Assembly (NCBI RefSeq): GCF_011046485.1
Contig: NZ_CP049256.1
Coordinates: 1,178,001 to 1,242,000 of the forward strand
DNA length: 64,000 bases
Origin: Microbacterium sp. 4R-513
Lineage (GTDB): Bacteria; Actinomycetota; Actinomycetes; Actinomycetales; Microbacteriaceae
Direction: 5' to 3'
Both the position numbers and the translations under genes were made by a program. Below the pieces are notes generated by a model, which ran no database searches, was not told where the DNA came from, and saw nothing but the letters and a program-made list of their open reading frames with translations. Positions 1 through 7,091 of the stretch are shown here, piece after piece. Each line of letters starts with the position of its first letter. Position 1 is the stretch's first letter.

Positions 1-1
1 C

Positions 2-118
2 CTGCTGCCGACCCTGTGGATCCTCGTCGCCCTCATCGCCCTCTCGGGCTTCGCATCCGGCGCTGCCAAGCCGATCGCGGGCTCCAAGGTGGGCGCGGGG
101 CACCAGTCGGCTCACTGA
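2..118 (+). CDS. C-terminal end of a membrane protein (partial)
   Basis: Only the last 38 codons are in the window; the frame closes with TGA at 116-118. The visible part has one hydrophobic segment (Leu, Ile, Val, Ala-rich, about residues 4-17 of the fragment), then a short basic, Gly/Ala/Lys-rich tail ending in His. This looks like the last transmembrane helix and cytoplasmic tail of an integral membrane protein. The family cannot be named. It ends 35 bases before nucS, which has its own promoter, so the two are probably separate transcripts. Confidence 0.6.
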   Translation: MLPTLWILVALIALSGFASGAAKPIAGSKVGAGHQSAH

Positions 119-141
119 TCCCGCGCGTCGCCGGCCGCGGT

Positions 142-147
142 TAGGCT
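142..147 (+). promoter_or_regulatory. -10 element of leaderless nucS promoter
   Basis: TAGGCT lies exactly 6 bases before the GTG start at 154, so transcription would begin at or next to the start codon. No ribosome binding site is present, consistent with a leaderless mRNA. Confidence 0.6.
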
Positions 148-153
148 CTTCGG

Positions 154-930
154 GTGCGTCTTGTCATCGCCCGCTGCTCCGTGGACTACACAGGACGCCT
201 CACGGCCCACCTGCCTCTCGCGACGCGACTGCTCGTCCACAAGGGCGACGGCAGTCTGCTGGTGCACTCCGACGGCGGCTCGTACAAGCCGCTCAACTGG
301 ATGAGCCCGCCCTGCACGCTCACCGTGGAGGCGCCGGATGCCGAGGCCCTCGACGAGGGTGTCGTCGAGCTCTGGCGGGTCACCCACGCGAAGTCCGGCG
401 ACGCCCTGCTCGTGCGCATCCACGAGGTGATCCACGACACGACTCATGACCTGGGCGTCGACCCCGGGCTCATCAAAGACGGCGTGGAAGCCGATCTCCA
501 GCGCCTCCTGGCCGAGCAGGTCGACGTCATCGGCGACGGGCTGGCCCTCGTGCGCCGCGAGTTCCCGACGGCGATCGGTCCGGTCGACCTCATGCTGCGC
601 ACCGTCGCCTCGGGCGTCTCGGTCGAGATCGACGTGCCCCCGGGGGTCGAGGCCGACATCCACGTCTCAGCCGCCCCGGCTGCGACGCCGGCGCGCCACG
701 TCGCCGTCGAGGTGAAGCGCCGCGCCGGGATCGACGCCGTCGAGCAGCTGACGCGGTACCTCGAGCTGCTCAATCGCGACCCGCACCTCGCGCCCGTCCG
801 CGGCGTGCTGGCGGCGCAGAGCATCGCTCCGCAGGCGAAGACCCTCGCCGGCGACCGCGGCATCGACACGGTCGTGCTGGACTACGACGCCATGAAGGGC
901 GTCGACAGCGGCATCCCGACCCTGTTCTGA
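154..930 (+). CDS. nucS: NucS/EndoMS mismatch-specific endonuclease
   Basis: 258 aa, the normal NucS length. In actinobacteria lacking MutS/MutL, NucS cuts both strands at G-T, G-G and T-T mismatches and starts non-canonical mismatch repair, helped by the sliding clamp (known family biology). The N-terminal half is the beta-rich DNA-binding/dimerisation domain (about residues 1-115). The C-terminal half is a RecB-like nuclease: an acidic residue in GPVDLM near residue 144, then the E-x-K core in VAVEVKRR near residue 190 and the QLTRYL helix. The GTG start is fixed by the -10 element 6 bases upstream. dnaN, which encodes its partner clamp, is in the same window at 37.2-38.3 kb. Confidence 0.93.
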   Translation: MRLVIARCSVDYTGRLTAHLPLATRLLVHKGDGSLLVHSDGGSYKPLNWMSPPCTLTVEAPDAEALDEGVVELWRVTHAKSGDALLVRIHEVIHDTTHDLGVDPGLIKDGVEADLQRLLAEQVDVIGDGLALVRREFPTAIGPVDLMLRTVASGVSVEIDVPPGVEADIHVSAAPAATPARHVAVEVKRRAGIDAVEQLTRYLELLNRDPHLAPVRGVLAAQSIAPQAKTLAGDRGIDTVVLDYDAMKGVDSGIPTLF

Positions 931-951
931 CCGCGCCCGCAGGGCCGCGGG

Positions 952-957
952 TACCAT
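952..957 (+). promoter_or_regulatory. -10 element, leaderless
   Basis: TACCAT ends 6 bases before the ATG at 964; no Shine-Dalgarno sequence intervenes. Confidence 0.5.
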
Positions 958-963
958 TCCGGC

Positions 964-1284
964 ATGACGCTCGAGGTGCTCAACACGATCTTCGCGGGCA
1001 TCGCGTCGGCCGCCGCCGTCGCCGGTGCGCTCATCGCCTACCAGGCCCTGCGCATCTCGATGCGCAGCCGCGAGAAGGCCGAGATCGCCCAGCGCGCGGC
1101 GACGGATGCCTCGGCCTCCGATCTGCGCACGCGCACGGCCGTCGCCGACGCCCTCGACGGGCTCGCCCGCGGCTTCGCACCGCCCGTGCAGAGCGTCGTG
1201 CCACAGACCGGTCCGGTGCAGACATCGGACGACCAGGCCCGCCGCCTGGCCGAGATCGCGGAGCGCCTGCGCCGCGGCGCATAG
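964..1284 (+). CDS. Small single-span membrane protein, unknown function
   Basis: 106 aa. A hydrophobic Ala/Ile-rich segment at about residues 8-27 is a likely membrane anchor. It is followed by a charged, Ala/Arg/Glu-rich segment that could form a helix or short coiled coil, then a Pro/Gln linker and a final amphipathic helix. No enzyme motif is visible. The leaderless -10 element fixes the ATG. It lies between nucS and a HAD phosphatase, each with its own leaderless promoter, so it is probably a single-gene unit. Confidence 0.6.
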   Translation: MTLEVLNTIFAGIASAAAVAGALIAYQALRISMRSREKAEIAQRAATDASASDLRTRTAVADALDGLARGFAPPVQSVVPQTGPVQTSDDQARRLAEIAERLRRGA

Positions 1285-1324
1285 GCGAGGCATCCGTCGT
1301 CGCGACCCCCTGCCGAGCCACCCG

Positions 1325-1330
1325 TAGGCT
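1325..1330 (+). promoter_or_regulatory. -10 element, leaderless
   Basis: TAGGCT ends 6 bases before the ATG at 1337. The same hexamer and spacing occur before nucS and the CCA-adding enzyme gene. Confidence 0.6.
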
Positions 1331-1336
1331 GATGCC

Positions 1337-2020
1337 ATGCCGACCCGAACCCCCTGGACCTGTGTGCTCTGGGACGTCGACGGAACGATCGTCGACGCCT
1401 CGGACGGCATCCTGCGGCGGCTCGCGATCACGCTCGAGCACTTCGGCAAACGCGCGCCGACGCGCGCCGAGCTCGTGCACTGGATCGGGCCCCCGATGTA
1501 CGACTCGTTCCAGGCGAACGTGGGCATGACGCCGGCCGAGGCGACCGACGCCGTCTCGTTCTACCGCACCCTCGGCAAGGCGGACGGCTACACGACCGGG
1601 GCGAAGCTGTTCGCCGGCGTCGGCGAGCTCATCGAGGAGCTCTGCCGCCACGGCATCCCGCAGGCGACGGCGAGCTCGAAGCCCGAGATCCAGGTCGATG
1701 CCCTCATGGACCACTTCGGCCTCGCCCCGTGCTTCACGACGATCGTCGGGGCGACGCTCGACGAGAAGACGCTGAGCGCGAAGTCCGACGTCATCGCCGA
1801 GGCGCTCCGGCGTCTCGCCGTCGCCGGCGTCGACACCAGCCGCCCCGTCCTGGTGGGCGACCGTCATCACGACGTCGAGGGCGCCGCGGTGCACGGCGTT
1901 CCCGTCATCTTCGTCCGCTGGGGCTTCAGCTGGCCGCACGAGGCCGACGGCGCCCAGGCGGCCGTCGAGACCGTCGAGCAGCTGCGCTCCCTCCTCCTGG
2001 TCGACGACGCCGATGCCTGA
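1337..2020 (+). CDS. HAD-superfamily hydrolase, phosphoglycolate phosphatase-like
   Basis: 227 aa. HAD motif I is visible at the N-terminus (DVDGT, nucleophile Asp13 and acid Asp15). A helical cap domain follows, then a motif II region with ASSKPE, the motif III lysine near DEKTL, and motif IV GDRHHD near residue 174. This is the layout of Gph/PpaX-type phosphatases that hydrolyse small phosphomonoesters such as 2-phosphoglycolate; the substrate here is inferred only. The next gene starts 8 bases before this stop, so the two are translationally coupled. Confidence 0.85.
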   Translation: MPTRTPWTCVLWDVDGTIVDASDGILRRLAITLEHFGKRAPTRAELVHWIGPPMYDSFQANVGMTPAEATDAVSFYRTLGKADGYTTGAKLFAGVGELIEELCRHGIPQATASSKPEIQVDALMDHFGLAPCFTTIVGATLDEKTLSAKSDVIAEALRRLAVAGVDTSRPVLVGDRHHDVEGAAVHGVPVIFVRWGFSWPHEADGAQAAVETVEQLRSLLLVDDADA

Positions 2021-3275
2021 AGCCCTCGCGAGCCTGCTGGGATGGATCATCCCGGCGCTCGTGGTGTTCGGCACCACCGCCATCGCGGTCGCCGTCACGG
2101 TCTGGGCCGTGCGAAGGGCCCGCCGGTCACCGAAGCGGCGCACGGCCGCGCTCGCGGATCGCGACCGCGCCGGCGTGCAGCTCGTCCGCCTCGACGACGC
2201 CGTCGCGGAGCTCGAGCTCGAGGTAGGGCTCTCCGGCGCGCTGTACGGCGGGGGCGCTCCTGCGTCGCTGCGCCGCGCGCGCCTGACGGCGCAGCACGTC
2301 CGCGACGCGTCGTTCGAGGAGTACCGCCTCGCCGGTGAGCCGACCGCGACGCCCGACGAGATCCGCCGGACGGCGACCCGCATCGAGCGCAAGACCGCCG
2401 AGGCGCTCGGTGTGATCCAGCGGGCCCGGTCCGAGCACAGCGCCTGGATGCGCGAGAACGTGTCGGCCGCCGAGCAGGTCGCCGCGGAGCAGGCGCGGCT
2501 CGCCGCTCTCCGCGCGGCGATGGGCGATCCCCGCCGGCTGGTGGAGGACCTGCGCTCCCGCTACGCCGTCGAGGAGTGGCGCGATGCGGCGCGGGCCGGC
2601 GAGTCGGCCGTGGCCGAAGCCGAGCAGGCCGAGCAGCTGCTCGCGCGCGCCGCCGAGGAGGCGGGCGACCCCACCCGGTCCGCCCTCGCCGACCTCGCCG
2701 CCGCCGAGCGCTCGCTCCGGCTCGCCGAGGCCGACGCGCGCACCCTCGAAGAGACCCACCGCCTCGTGACGCAGGCGGCGCAGGCGGTGGCCGGCGAGAT
2801 CGCTGCGGCTCGCACGGCGCTCCGGCAGGCGCTGGTCACCCGCGAACAGCTCGAACCGGGCGACGCGGCCCGTCTCGGCGCCGAGATCCGCGTCATCTCC
2901 GATCAGCTGGACGCTCTCGAGACGGATGCCGCGGCCCGCCCCACCCGCACGATCGACCGCATCGCGCGCCTGCGTGATCGGCTAGACCTCGCGCTCGGCG
3001 ATGCCCGGACGGCCCAGCAGCGGCTGCGGGGCGCGCGCACGGCGCTGCCCGGCACACTCGCCGCCGCGCGCGGCGCGATCGCGCAGGCAGAGGCATCCGT
3101 CGCCCACGCCCGCGCGGGAGCGCCCGCGCGCCTCCGGCTGCTCTCCGCCCAGCGGGAGCTCGCGGACGCACGACAGGCGGACGACCCCGTGGCAGCGCTG
3201 GATGCGGCGCGACAGGCGATGAGGGATGCCGAAGACGCCAAGGCACTGGCAGACTTCGAGCGAACCGGAGGCTGA
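2013..3275 (+). CDS. Membrane-anchored coiled-coil protein, unknown function
   Basis: 420 aa. An N-terminal transmembrane helix (about residues 5-31) is followed by a basic stop-transfer patch. About 370 residues of Ala/Arg/Glu/Leu-rich sequence with heptad character follow, indicating a long cytoplasmic coiled coil. There are no catalytic motifs. The start overlaps the HAD gene and the stop is 2 bases before the downstream rhomboid/DUF2156 gene, so the three form one operon. The architecture recalls membrane-tethered PspA/IM30-like or scaffolding proteins, but no family is recognised and a function is not assigned. Confidence 0.7.
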   Translation: MPEALASLLGWIIPALVVFGTTAIAVAVTVWAVRRARRSPKRRTAALADRDRAGVQLVRLDDAVAELELEVGLSGALYGGGAPASLRRARLTAQHVRDASFEEYRLAGEPTATPDEIRRTATRIERKTAEALGVIQRARSEHSAWMRENVSAAEQVAAEQARLAALRAAMGDPRRLVEDLRSRYAVEEWRDAARAGESAVAEAEQAEQLLARAAEEAGDPTRSALADLAAAERSLRLAEADARTLEETHRLVTQAAQAVAGEIAAARTALRQALVTREQLEPGDAARLGAEIRVISDQLDALETDAAARPTRTIDRIARLRDRLDLALGDARTAQQRLRGARTALPGTLAAARGAIAQAEASVAHARAGAPARLRLLSAQRELADARQADDPVAALDAARQAMRDAEDAKALADFERTGG

Positions 3276-3277
3276 TC

Positions 3278-5311
3278 ATGCGAATCCTCGCCCGCGTCCC
3301 CGCAACGCTCACGCTCGTCGTGCTGATCCTCGTGGCGGGGGTGGTGTGGCAAGGACTCTGGCGGCCCTTCGAGGACACCTCGACGTTCGACGTCGTCGCC
3401 TACGGGCTGCCCGCCCTGAGCGACGGCCGCTGGTGGACGCCCGTGACCGGCACGTTCTTCGTCAGTCAGCCGTGGGTGTACCTCTTCACGATCGCGAGCT
3501 TCGCGGGCATGGGGTATCTCGAGTCCCGCCGTGGCAGCCGCGCCGCGCTCGCCTACTTCGCAGTCGGGCAGCTCTTCGCCGTGCTCGCGTCGGCCCTCTT
3601 CCTGCTCGTATTCTCGATGACGCCGTGGCCGTGGGCGCAGGAGCAGGCGATGGTGCTGGATGTCGGACCCTCCGGCGGCACCATGGCCTGCATCGCGGCC
3701 GCCGTGGGCCTCTTCGTACAGCCCTGGCGCGTGCGGGCGTGGCTCGTGCTCCTCGGGTTCGTCGTCGTCGCCCTGCTGTTCTGGGGCGCCCTCGCCGATC
3801 TCGAGCACGCCCTCGCCGTGGTGCTGGTGCTCTTCGCCGACCGGTCCCTGCGCATCCAGCGCACGACGCTGCGCGAGCAGCGGCTCATCGCCTTCGTCGT
3901 GGCGCTGACCCTCGGCGCCATCACGGTCCTGACGGTGCTCACCCCGACGAACGGCGTCTTCGGGCACACCGATCCGGTCGAGGGACCCTGGCTCGATGCG
4001 GCCCTCGACGCCGCCGTGGCCCTGTTCTTCGCGAACGGCCTCCGGCGCGGTCGCAGGTGGGCGTTGGGTTGGACCGTCGGCTACGCGATCCTCAATGTCG
4101 TCGTCGCGGCGCTCCTCGTCGTGCTCCTGCTGGCGGGCGCCGGCGGCGTGCAGAGCACGACAGGCGACTTCAGCGTCTCGATCGCGACGTCGACCCTGTG
4201 GCTCCTCTTCCTCATCTACCTCGTGTGGGTGCGCCGGGCGTTCCGGTCGAAGCGCAAGGCGCGGCTGGGCGCCCCGCCCGTCCCGACGGTCGACGAGGTC
4301 AAGGAGGAGCTTCACCGGTACGGCGGGGGCACGCTCTCGTGGATGACGACGTGGGACGGCAACGACTACGCCCGCACGACGAACGGCGTCGTGGCCTACC
4401 AGCGCCGGTCGGCCGTCGCGATCGTGCTCGCGGATCCGCTCGGGGCCGAGGCATCCCGTCCCCAATCCGTCGTCGAGTTCATCGACACCGCCGAGCGCGC
4501 GGGTCTCATCCCCTGCTTCTTCAGCGCGGGCGAGGCGACGAGAGCCGCCGTGCCGGAGGGATGGCGCAGCCTCGTGGTGGCCGACGACACGATCGTCGAC
4601 CTCCCCGGACTGCAGTTCACCGGCAAGCAGTGGAACTCCGTCCGCAGCTCGCTCAACCGCGCCGGGCGCGAGGAGATGACGTTCCGGATGACCCGGCTCT
4701 CGGATGAGCCGTGGGGCATCCAGCAGCAGCTCCGGGCGATCTCCGAGATGTGGGTGGGCGACAAAGGCCTTCCCGAGATGGGCTTCACGCTCGGTACCCT
4801 CGACGAGGCAGAGGACCCGGAGGTGCGGCTCGCTCTCGCGATCTCGCCGAAGGGCGACGTCGACGGGTTCCTGTCATGGCTCCCGGTCTACGGCGGCGAC
4901 GGGCGGGTGCGCGGCTGGACGCTCGACCTCATGCGCCGCCGTGAGGGCGGCTTCGCCCCCGTCATGGAGTACCTCATCGGCGCGTCCGCACGGCACTTCT
5001 CCGACGAGGGCGCCGACATCCTGTCGCTGTCGGGTGCGCCGCTGACGCACGAGTACCCGGACGACGCCGGGCCGATCGCGGAACTGACCGACAAGCTCGC
5101 CGAGGTCCTGGAGCCGGTCTACGGCTTCCGGTCGCTGCACCGCTTCAAGGAGAAGTTCCACCCGAGGTACGAGACGATGTACCTCCTCTTCCGCGACGAG
5201 TCCGACCTCACCCGCATCGCCGCAGGTCTCACGCGTGCCTTCCTGCCCGATGCGACGATCCGGCAGTTCGCGAGCGCGGGCCTCGAACTCGTCCGCGGCG
5301 ACAAGGACTGA
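3278..5311 (+). CDS. Rhomboid-like domain fused to DUF2156 (lysyl-phosphatidylglycerol synthase C-terminal) domain
   Basis: 677 aa. The N-terminal part has several membrane spans (about residues 5-325) with rhomboid-like landmarks: an RWWTPVT loop, GPSGG in a later helix (about residue 130) and a histidine in LEHAL (about residue 180). These match the Ser and His positions of rhomboid proteases. The C-terminal part (about residues 340-670) is a DUF2156/LPG-synthase domain with a GNAT-like fold, which in MprF proteins transfers lysine from Lys-tRNA to phosphatidylglycerol and lowers membrane negative charge. Such fusions occur in Actinobacteria. Whether the rhomboid part cleaves anything is unknown. 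It is last in the HAD/coiled-coil operon. Confidence 0.8.
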   Translation: MRILARVPATLTLVVLILVAGVVWQGLWRPFEDTSTFDVVAYGLPALSDGRWWTPVTGTFFVSQPWVYLFTIASFAGMGYLESRRGSRAALAYFAVGQLFAVLASALFLLVFSMTPWPWAQEQAMVLDVGPSGGTMACIAAAVGLFVQPWRVRAWLVLLGFVVVALLFWGALADLEHALAVVLVLFADRSLRIQRTTLREQRLIAFVVALTLGAITVLTVLTPTNGVFGHTDPVEGPWLDAALDAAVALFFANGLRRGRRWALGWTVGYAILNVVVAALLVVLLLAGAGGVQSTTGDFSVSIATSTLWLLFLIYLVWVRRAFRSKRKARLGAPPVPTVDEVKEELHRYGGGTLSWMTTWDGNDYARTTNGVVAYQRRSAVAIVLADPLGAEASRPQSVVEFIDTAERAGLIPCFFSAGEATRAAVPEGWRSLVVADDTIVDLPGLQFTGKQWNSVRSSLNRAGREEMTFRMTRLSDEPWGIQQQLRAISEMWVGDKGLPEMGFTLGTLDEAEDPEVRLALAISPKGDVDGFLSWLPVYGGDGRVRGWTLDLMRRREGGFAPVMEYLIGASARHFSDEGADILSLSGAPLTHEYPDDAGPIAELTDKLAEVLEPVYGFRSLHRFKEKFHPRYETMYLLFRDESDLTRIAAGLTRAFLPDATIRQFASAGLELVRGDKD

Positions 5312-5346
5312 CGGCATCCCGGTCGGATCCATCAGCCGGCGGCAGC

Positions 5347-5386
5347 ACAAAAGCCGCCTCACCCACCGAGGTGGAGAGGCGGCTGT
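5347..5386 (-). terminator. Rho-independent terminator of cspA
   Basis: A 9-bp stem (AGCCGCCTC at 5352-5360 with its complement at 5375-5383) is followed on the minus strand by a short T-run at 5349-5352. It lies just after the cold-shock stop codon and also faces the end of the plus-strand DUF2156 gene, so it may serve both directions. Confidence 0.8.
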
Positions 5387-5395
5387 GCTCGCGGG

Positions 5396-5605
5396 TTACG
5401 CGAGAGGGCGGATGTTCTCGGCCTGGAGCCCCTTGGGGCCCTGCGCGATCTCGAACTCCACGCGCTGGTTCTCTTCGAGCGAGCGGTAGCCCCCGGCCTG
5501 GATGGCGGTGTAGTGCGCGAAGACGTCTGCGCCACCCTCATCCGGCGCGATGAAGCCGAAGCCCTTCTCGGAGTTGAACCACTTGACGGTGCCCTGCGTG
5601 CTCAT
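5396..5605 (-). CDS. cspA: Cold-shock protein, CspA family
   Basis: 69 aa, the usual size of a single cold-shock OB-fold domain. RNP1 (KGFGFI) and RNP2 (DVFAHY) RNA-binding motifs are clear. The family binds single-stranded nucleic acid and melts mRNA structure. The frame is open 12 codons further upstream, but the internal ATG at 5605 gives the canonical [10 protein letters not shown] start, so it was chosen. A -10 element about 50 bases upstream gives a leader of about 40 nt, and a strong terminator follows: a monocistronic gene. Confidence 0.93.
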   Translation of the reverse strand: MSTQGTVKWFNSEKGFGFIAPDEGGADVFAHYTAIQAGGYRSLEENQRVEFEIAQGPKGLQAENIRPLA

Positions 5606-5653
5606 GAAATGCCGTTCTTCAGTCATGTCGACAACCTGCATGCCGACATGCTC

Positions 5654-5659
5654 ACGCTA
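5654..5659 (-). promoter_or_regulatory. -10 element of cspA promoter
   Basis: On the minus strand TAGCGT lies about 49 bases before the cspA ATG, predicting a short 5' leader of about 40 nt. Long structured leaders typical of E. coli cspA are not seen. Confidence 0.35.
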
Positions 5660-5857
5660 GCGAAGGCTGGGGACGCTGGCCCAGCATGTATTTCGGATGG
5701 TGACGGAAACGTTGCATCGGCCGGTGCGGGCGGACCGGGACCATCGAACGCCCGGGCCGAGCAACAGCTTCGAGGCCCGGGCGTCGACGGATCCCCCCCG
5801 GATAGGCCACGCCGAAACGTGACAGGCACACTCTACCGATATATCAGTCCTGGATGA

Positions 5858-5872
5858 AGGTTCAGAGAACCT
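5858..5872. promoter_or_regulatory. Palindrome, probable operator of the GntR gene
   Basis: AGGTTCAGAGAACCT is a perfect 6-bp inverted repeat with a 3-base spacer. It sits 5 bases before the predicted -10 element, where it would overlap the polymerase site. GntR/FadR-type dimers bind short palindromes, so autoregulation is inferred. Confidence 0.45.
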
Positions 5873-5877
5873 GCGAA

Positions 5878-5883
5878 TACACT
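5878..5883 (+). promoter_or_regulatory. -10 element of GntR gene
   Basis: TACACT predicts a transcript start at about 5889-5890, so the ATG at 5895 would have a leader of about 5 nt. The GTG at 5886 would lie upstream of the transcript start, which argues for the ATG. Confidence 0.45.
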
Positions 5884-5894
5884 GGGTGGCGCCC

Positions 5895-6536
5895 ATGACC
5901 ACCGTCCCGCTCATGCCCGTGGATCCGCGCGGCACCGTGCTCGGAGACGAGGTGTACAACGCCATCGGCGAAGCCATCCTCGACGGACGCCTCGCCCCCG
6001 GCGAACACCTCCGCGACCACGAGCTCGCGCGATGGCTCGGCGTGTCCCGCACTCCGGTGCGAGAGGCGCTGCAGCGGCTGGAGCGCACCGGTCTCGTCGA
6101 GGTGTCGCCGAACCGCTTCACCCGCGTGACCCAGCCCGATCACGGCCTCGTCGGCGAGACGCACGAGTTCGTCGTGCTCCTTCTGGGCAACATCGTCCGC
6201 CTGGCGGTCATGAGGTGCCCGGACGAGGTGCTCGAGGACCTGCTGGGGCAGATCGACGTCGTCATCGCGGCATCCCGCAACGACGACCGCATGGGCATCA
6301 TCGACGGAAGCGCCCGCCTCTTCGCGACGTTCACGCAGGCCGCCGGCAACCGGGCGTTCGTGCGCGTCATGCGCGAGGCCGAACTCGTCATCCGGCGCAA
6401 CCTCTCGGGGTGGCATCCGTTCATCGAGTGCCCCGTCCGCCGCAGCGTGGGCTACGAGGAGTTCCGGGCCGCGGTCGAGGCACGCGATCCGGATGCCGCG
6501 GAGCGCGCGCTGCGCGCACAGCACGGTCTCGTCTAG
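5895..6536 (+). CDS. GntR-family transcriptional regulator (FadR/FCD type)
   Basis: 213 aa from the ATG at 5895; the frame extends 3 codons further to a GTG that the promoter position disfavours. An N-terminal winged helix-turn-helix (about residues 12-75, with GEHLRDHELARWLGVSRTPVREALQ) is followed by an all-helical effector-binding domain of the FCD/VanR kind. FadR-type members respond to small carboxylates and usually control a neighbouring catabolic or transport gene; no such gene is adjacent here, so the target is unknown. A palindrome upstream suggests autoregulation. Confidence 0.85.
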   Translation: MTTVPLMPVDPRGTVLGDEVYNAIGEAILDGRLAPGEHLRDHELARWLGVSRTPVREALQRLERTGLVEVSPNRFTRVTQPDHGLVGETHEFVVLLLGNIVRLAVMRCPDEVLEDLLGQIDVVIAASRNDDRMGIIDGSARLFATFTQAAGNRAFVRVMREAELVIRRNLSGWHPFIECPVRRSVGYEEFRAAVEARDPDAAERALRAQHGLV

Positions 6537-6562
6537 TCCTTCGCGGCGTCGGCGCCCTTCGA

Positions 6563-6568
6563 TACGGT
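6563..6568 (+). promoter_or_regulatory. -10 element, leaderless
   Basis: TACGGT ends 7 bases before the GTG at 6576 and decides the start: the in-frame GTG at 6567 overlaps the -10 element and cannot be transcribed from it. Confidence 0.5.
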
Positions 6569-6575
6569 GGGGCGC

Positions 6576-7067
6576 GTGAGCCACATCGAGCTGCGCCCCC
6601 TCGACGACGACGACCTCGACGCGATCTTCGAGATGATGCGCGACCCCGAGGCGATCGAGATGGCCGCGTTCACGGCATCCGATCCCGAAGACCGCGATGC
6701 CTTCGACGCGTGGATGGCGCGCAACCGCTCGATGTCGGATGTCGAGAGCTTCGTCGTGACAGAGCGGGGTGCGTTCGCCGGCACGGCCGCGCTCTTCACG
6801 GTCGATGGCGACCGCGAGGTGACCTACTGGATCGCCCGGCACGCGTGGGGTCGCGGCGTCGCGACCGAGGCGCTGCGTCTTCTCGTCGCCCACGAGCCGA
6901 TCCGGCCGCTGTTCGCCCGCGCCGCTGCCGGCAACCGGGCCTCGATCGCCGTGCTCGAGCGCAACGGCTTCACCGAGGTGTCGCGCAACACCGCCTTCGC
7001 CCCCGGCGTCGGCCGGCAGGTGGAAGAGGCCGTGTTCACCCTTGTGCCGACCCTCGACGGCATCTGA
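6576..7067 (+). CDS. GNAT-family N-acetyltransferase
   Basis: 163 aa. A complete GNAT fold of the RimJ/RimL-like acetyltransf_3 type: beta strands with IELRPLDDDDLDAI at the start, YWIARHAWGRGVATEAL as the acetyl-CoA pyrophosphate-binding motif A (about residues 88-106), and N-x-x-S-I-x-V-L-E-R-N-G-F as the downstream motif. It transfers an acetyl group from acetyl-CoA to an amine; the substrate cannot be read from the sequence. The GTG start was chosen because a leaderless -10 element precedes it. Confidence 0.85.
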   Translation: MSHIELRPLDDDDLDAIFEMMRDPEAIEMAAFTASDPEDRDAFDAWMARNRSMSDVESFVVTERGAFAGTAALFTVDGDREVTYWIARHAWGRGVATEALRLLVAHEPIRPLFARAAAGNRASIAVLERNGFTEVSRNTAFAPGVGRQVEEAVFTLVPTLDGI

Positions 7068-7091
7068 CAACTAGTCGGCGTCTGCTCCTGT

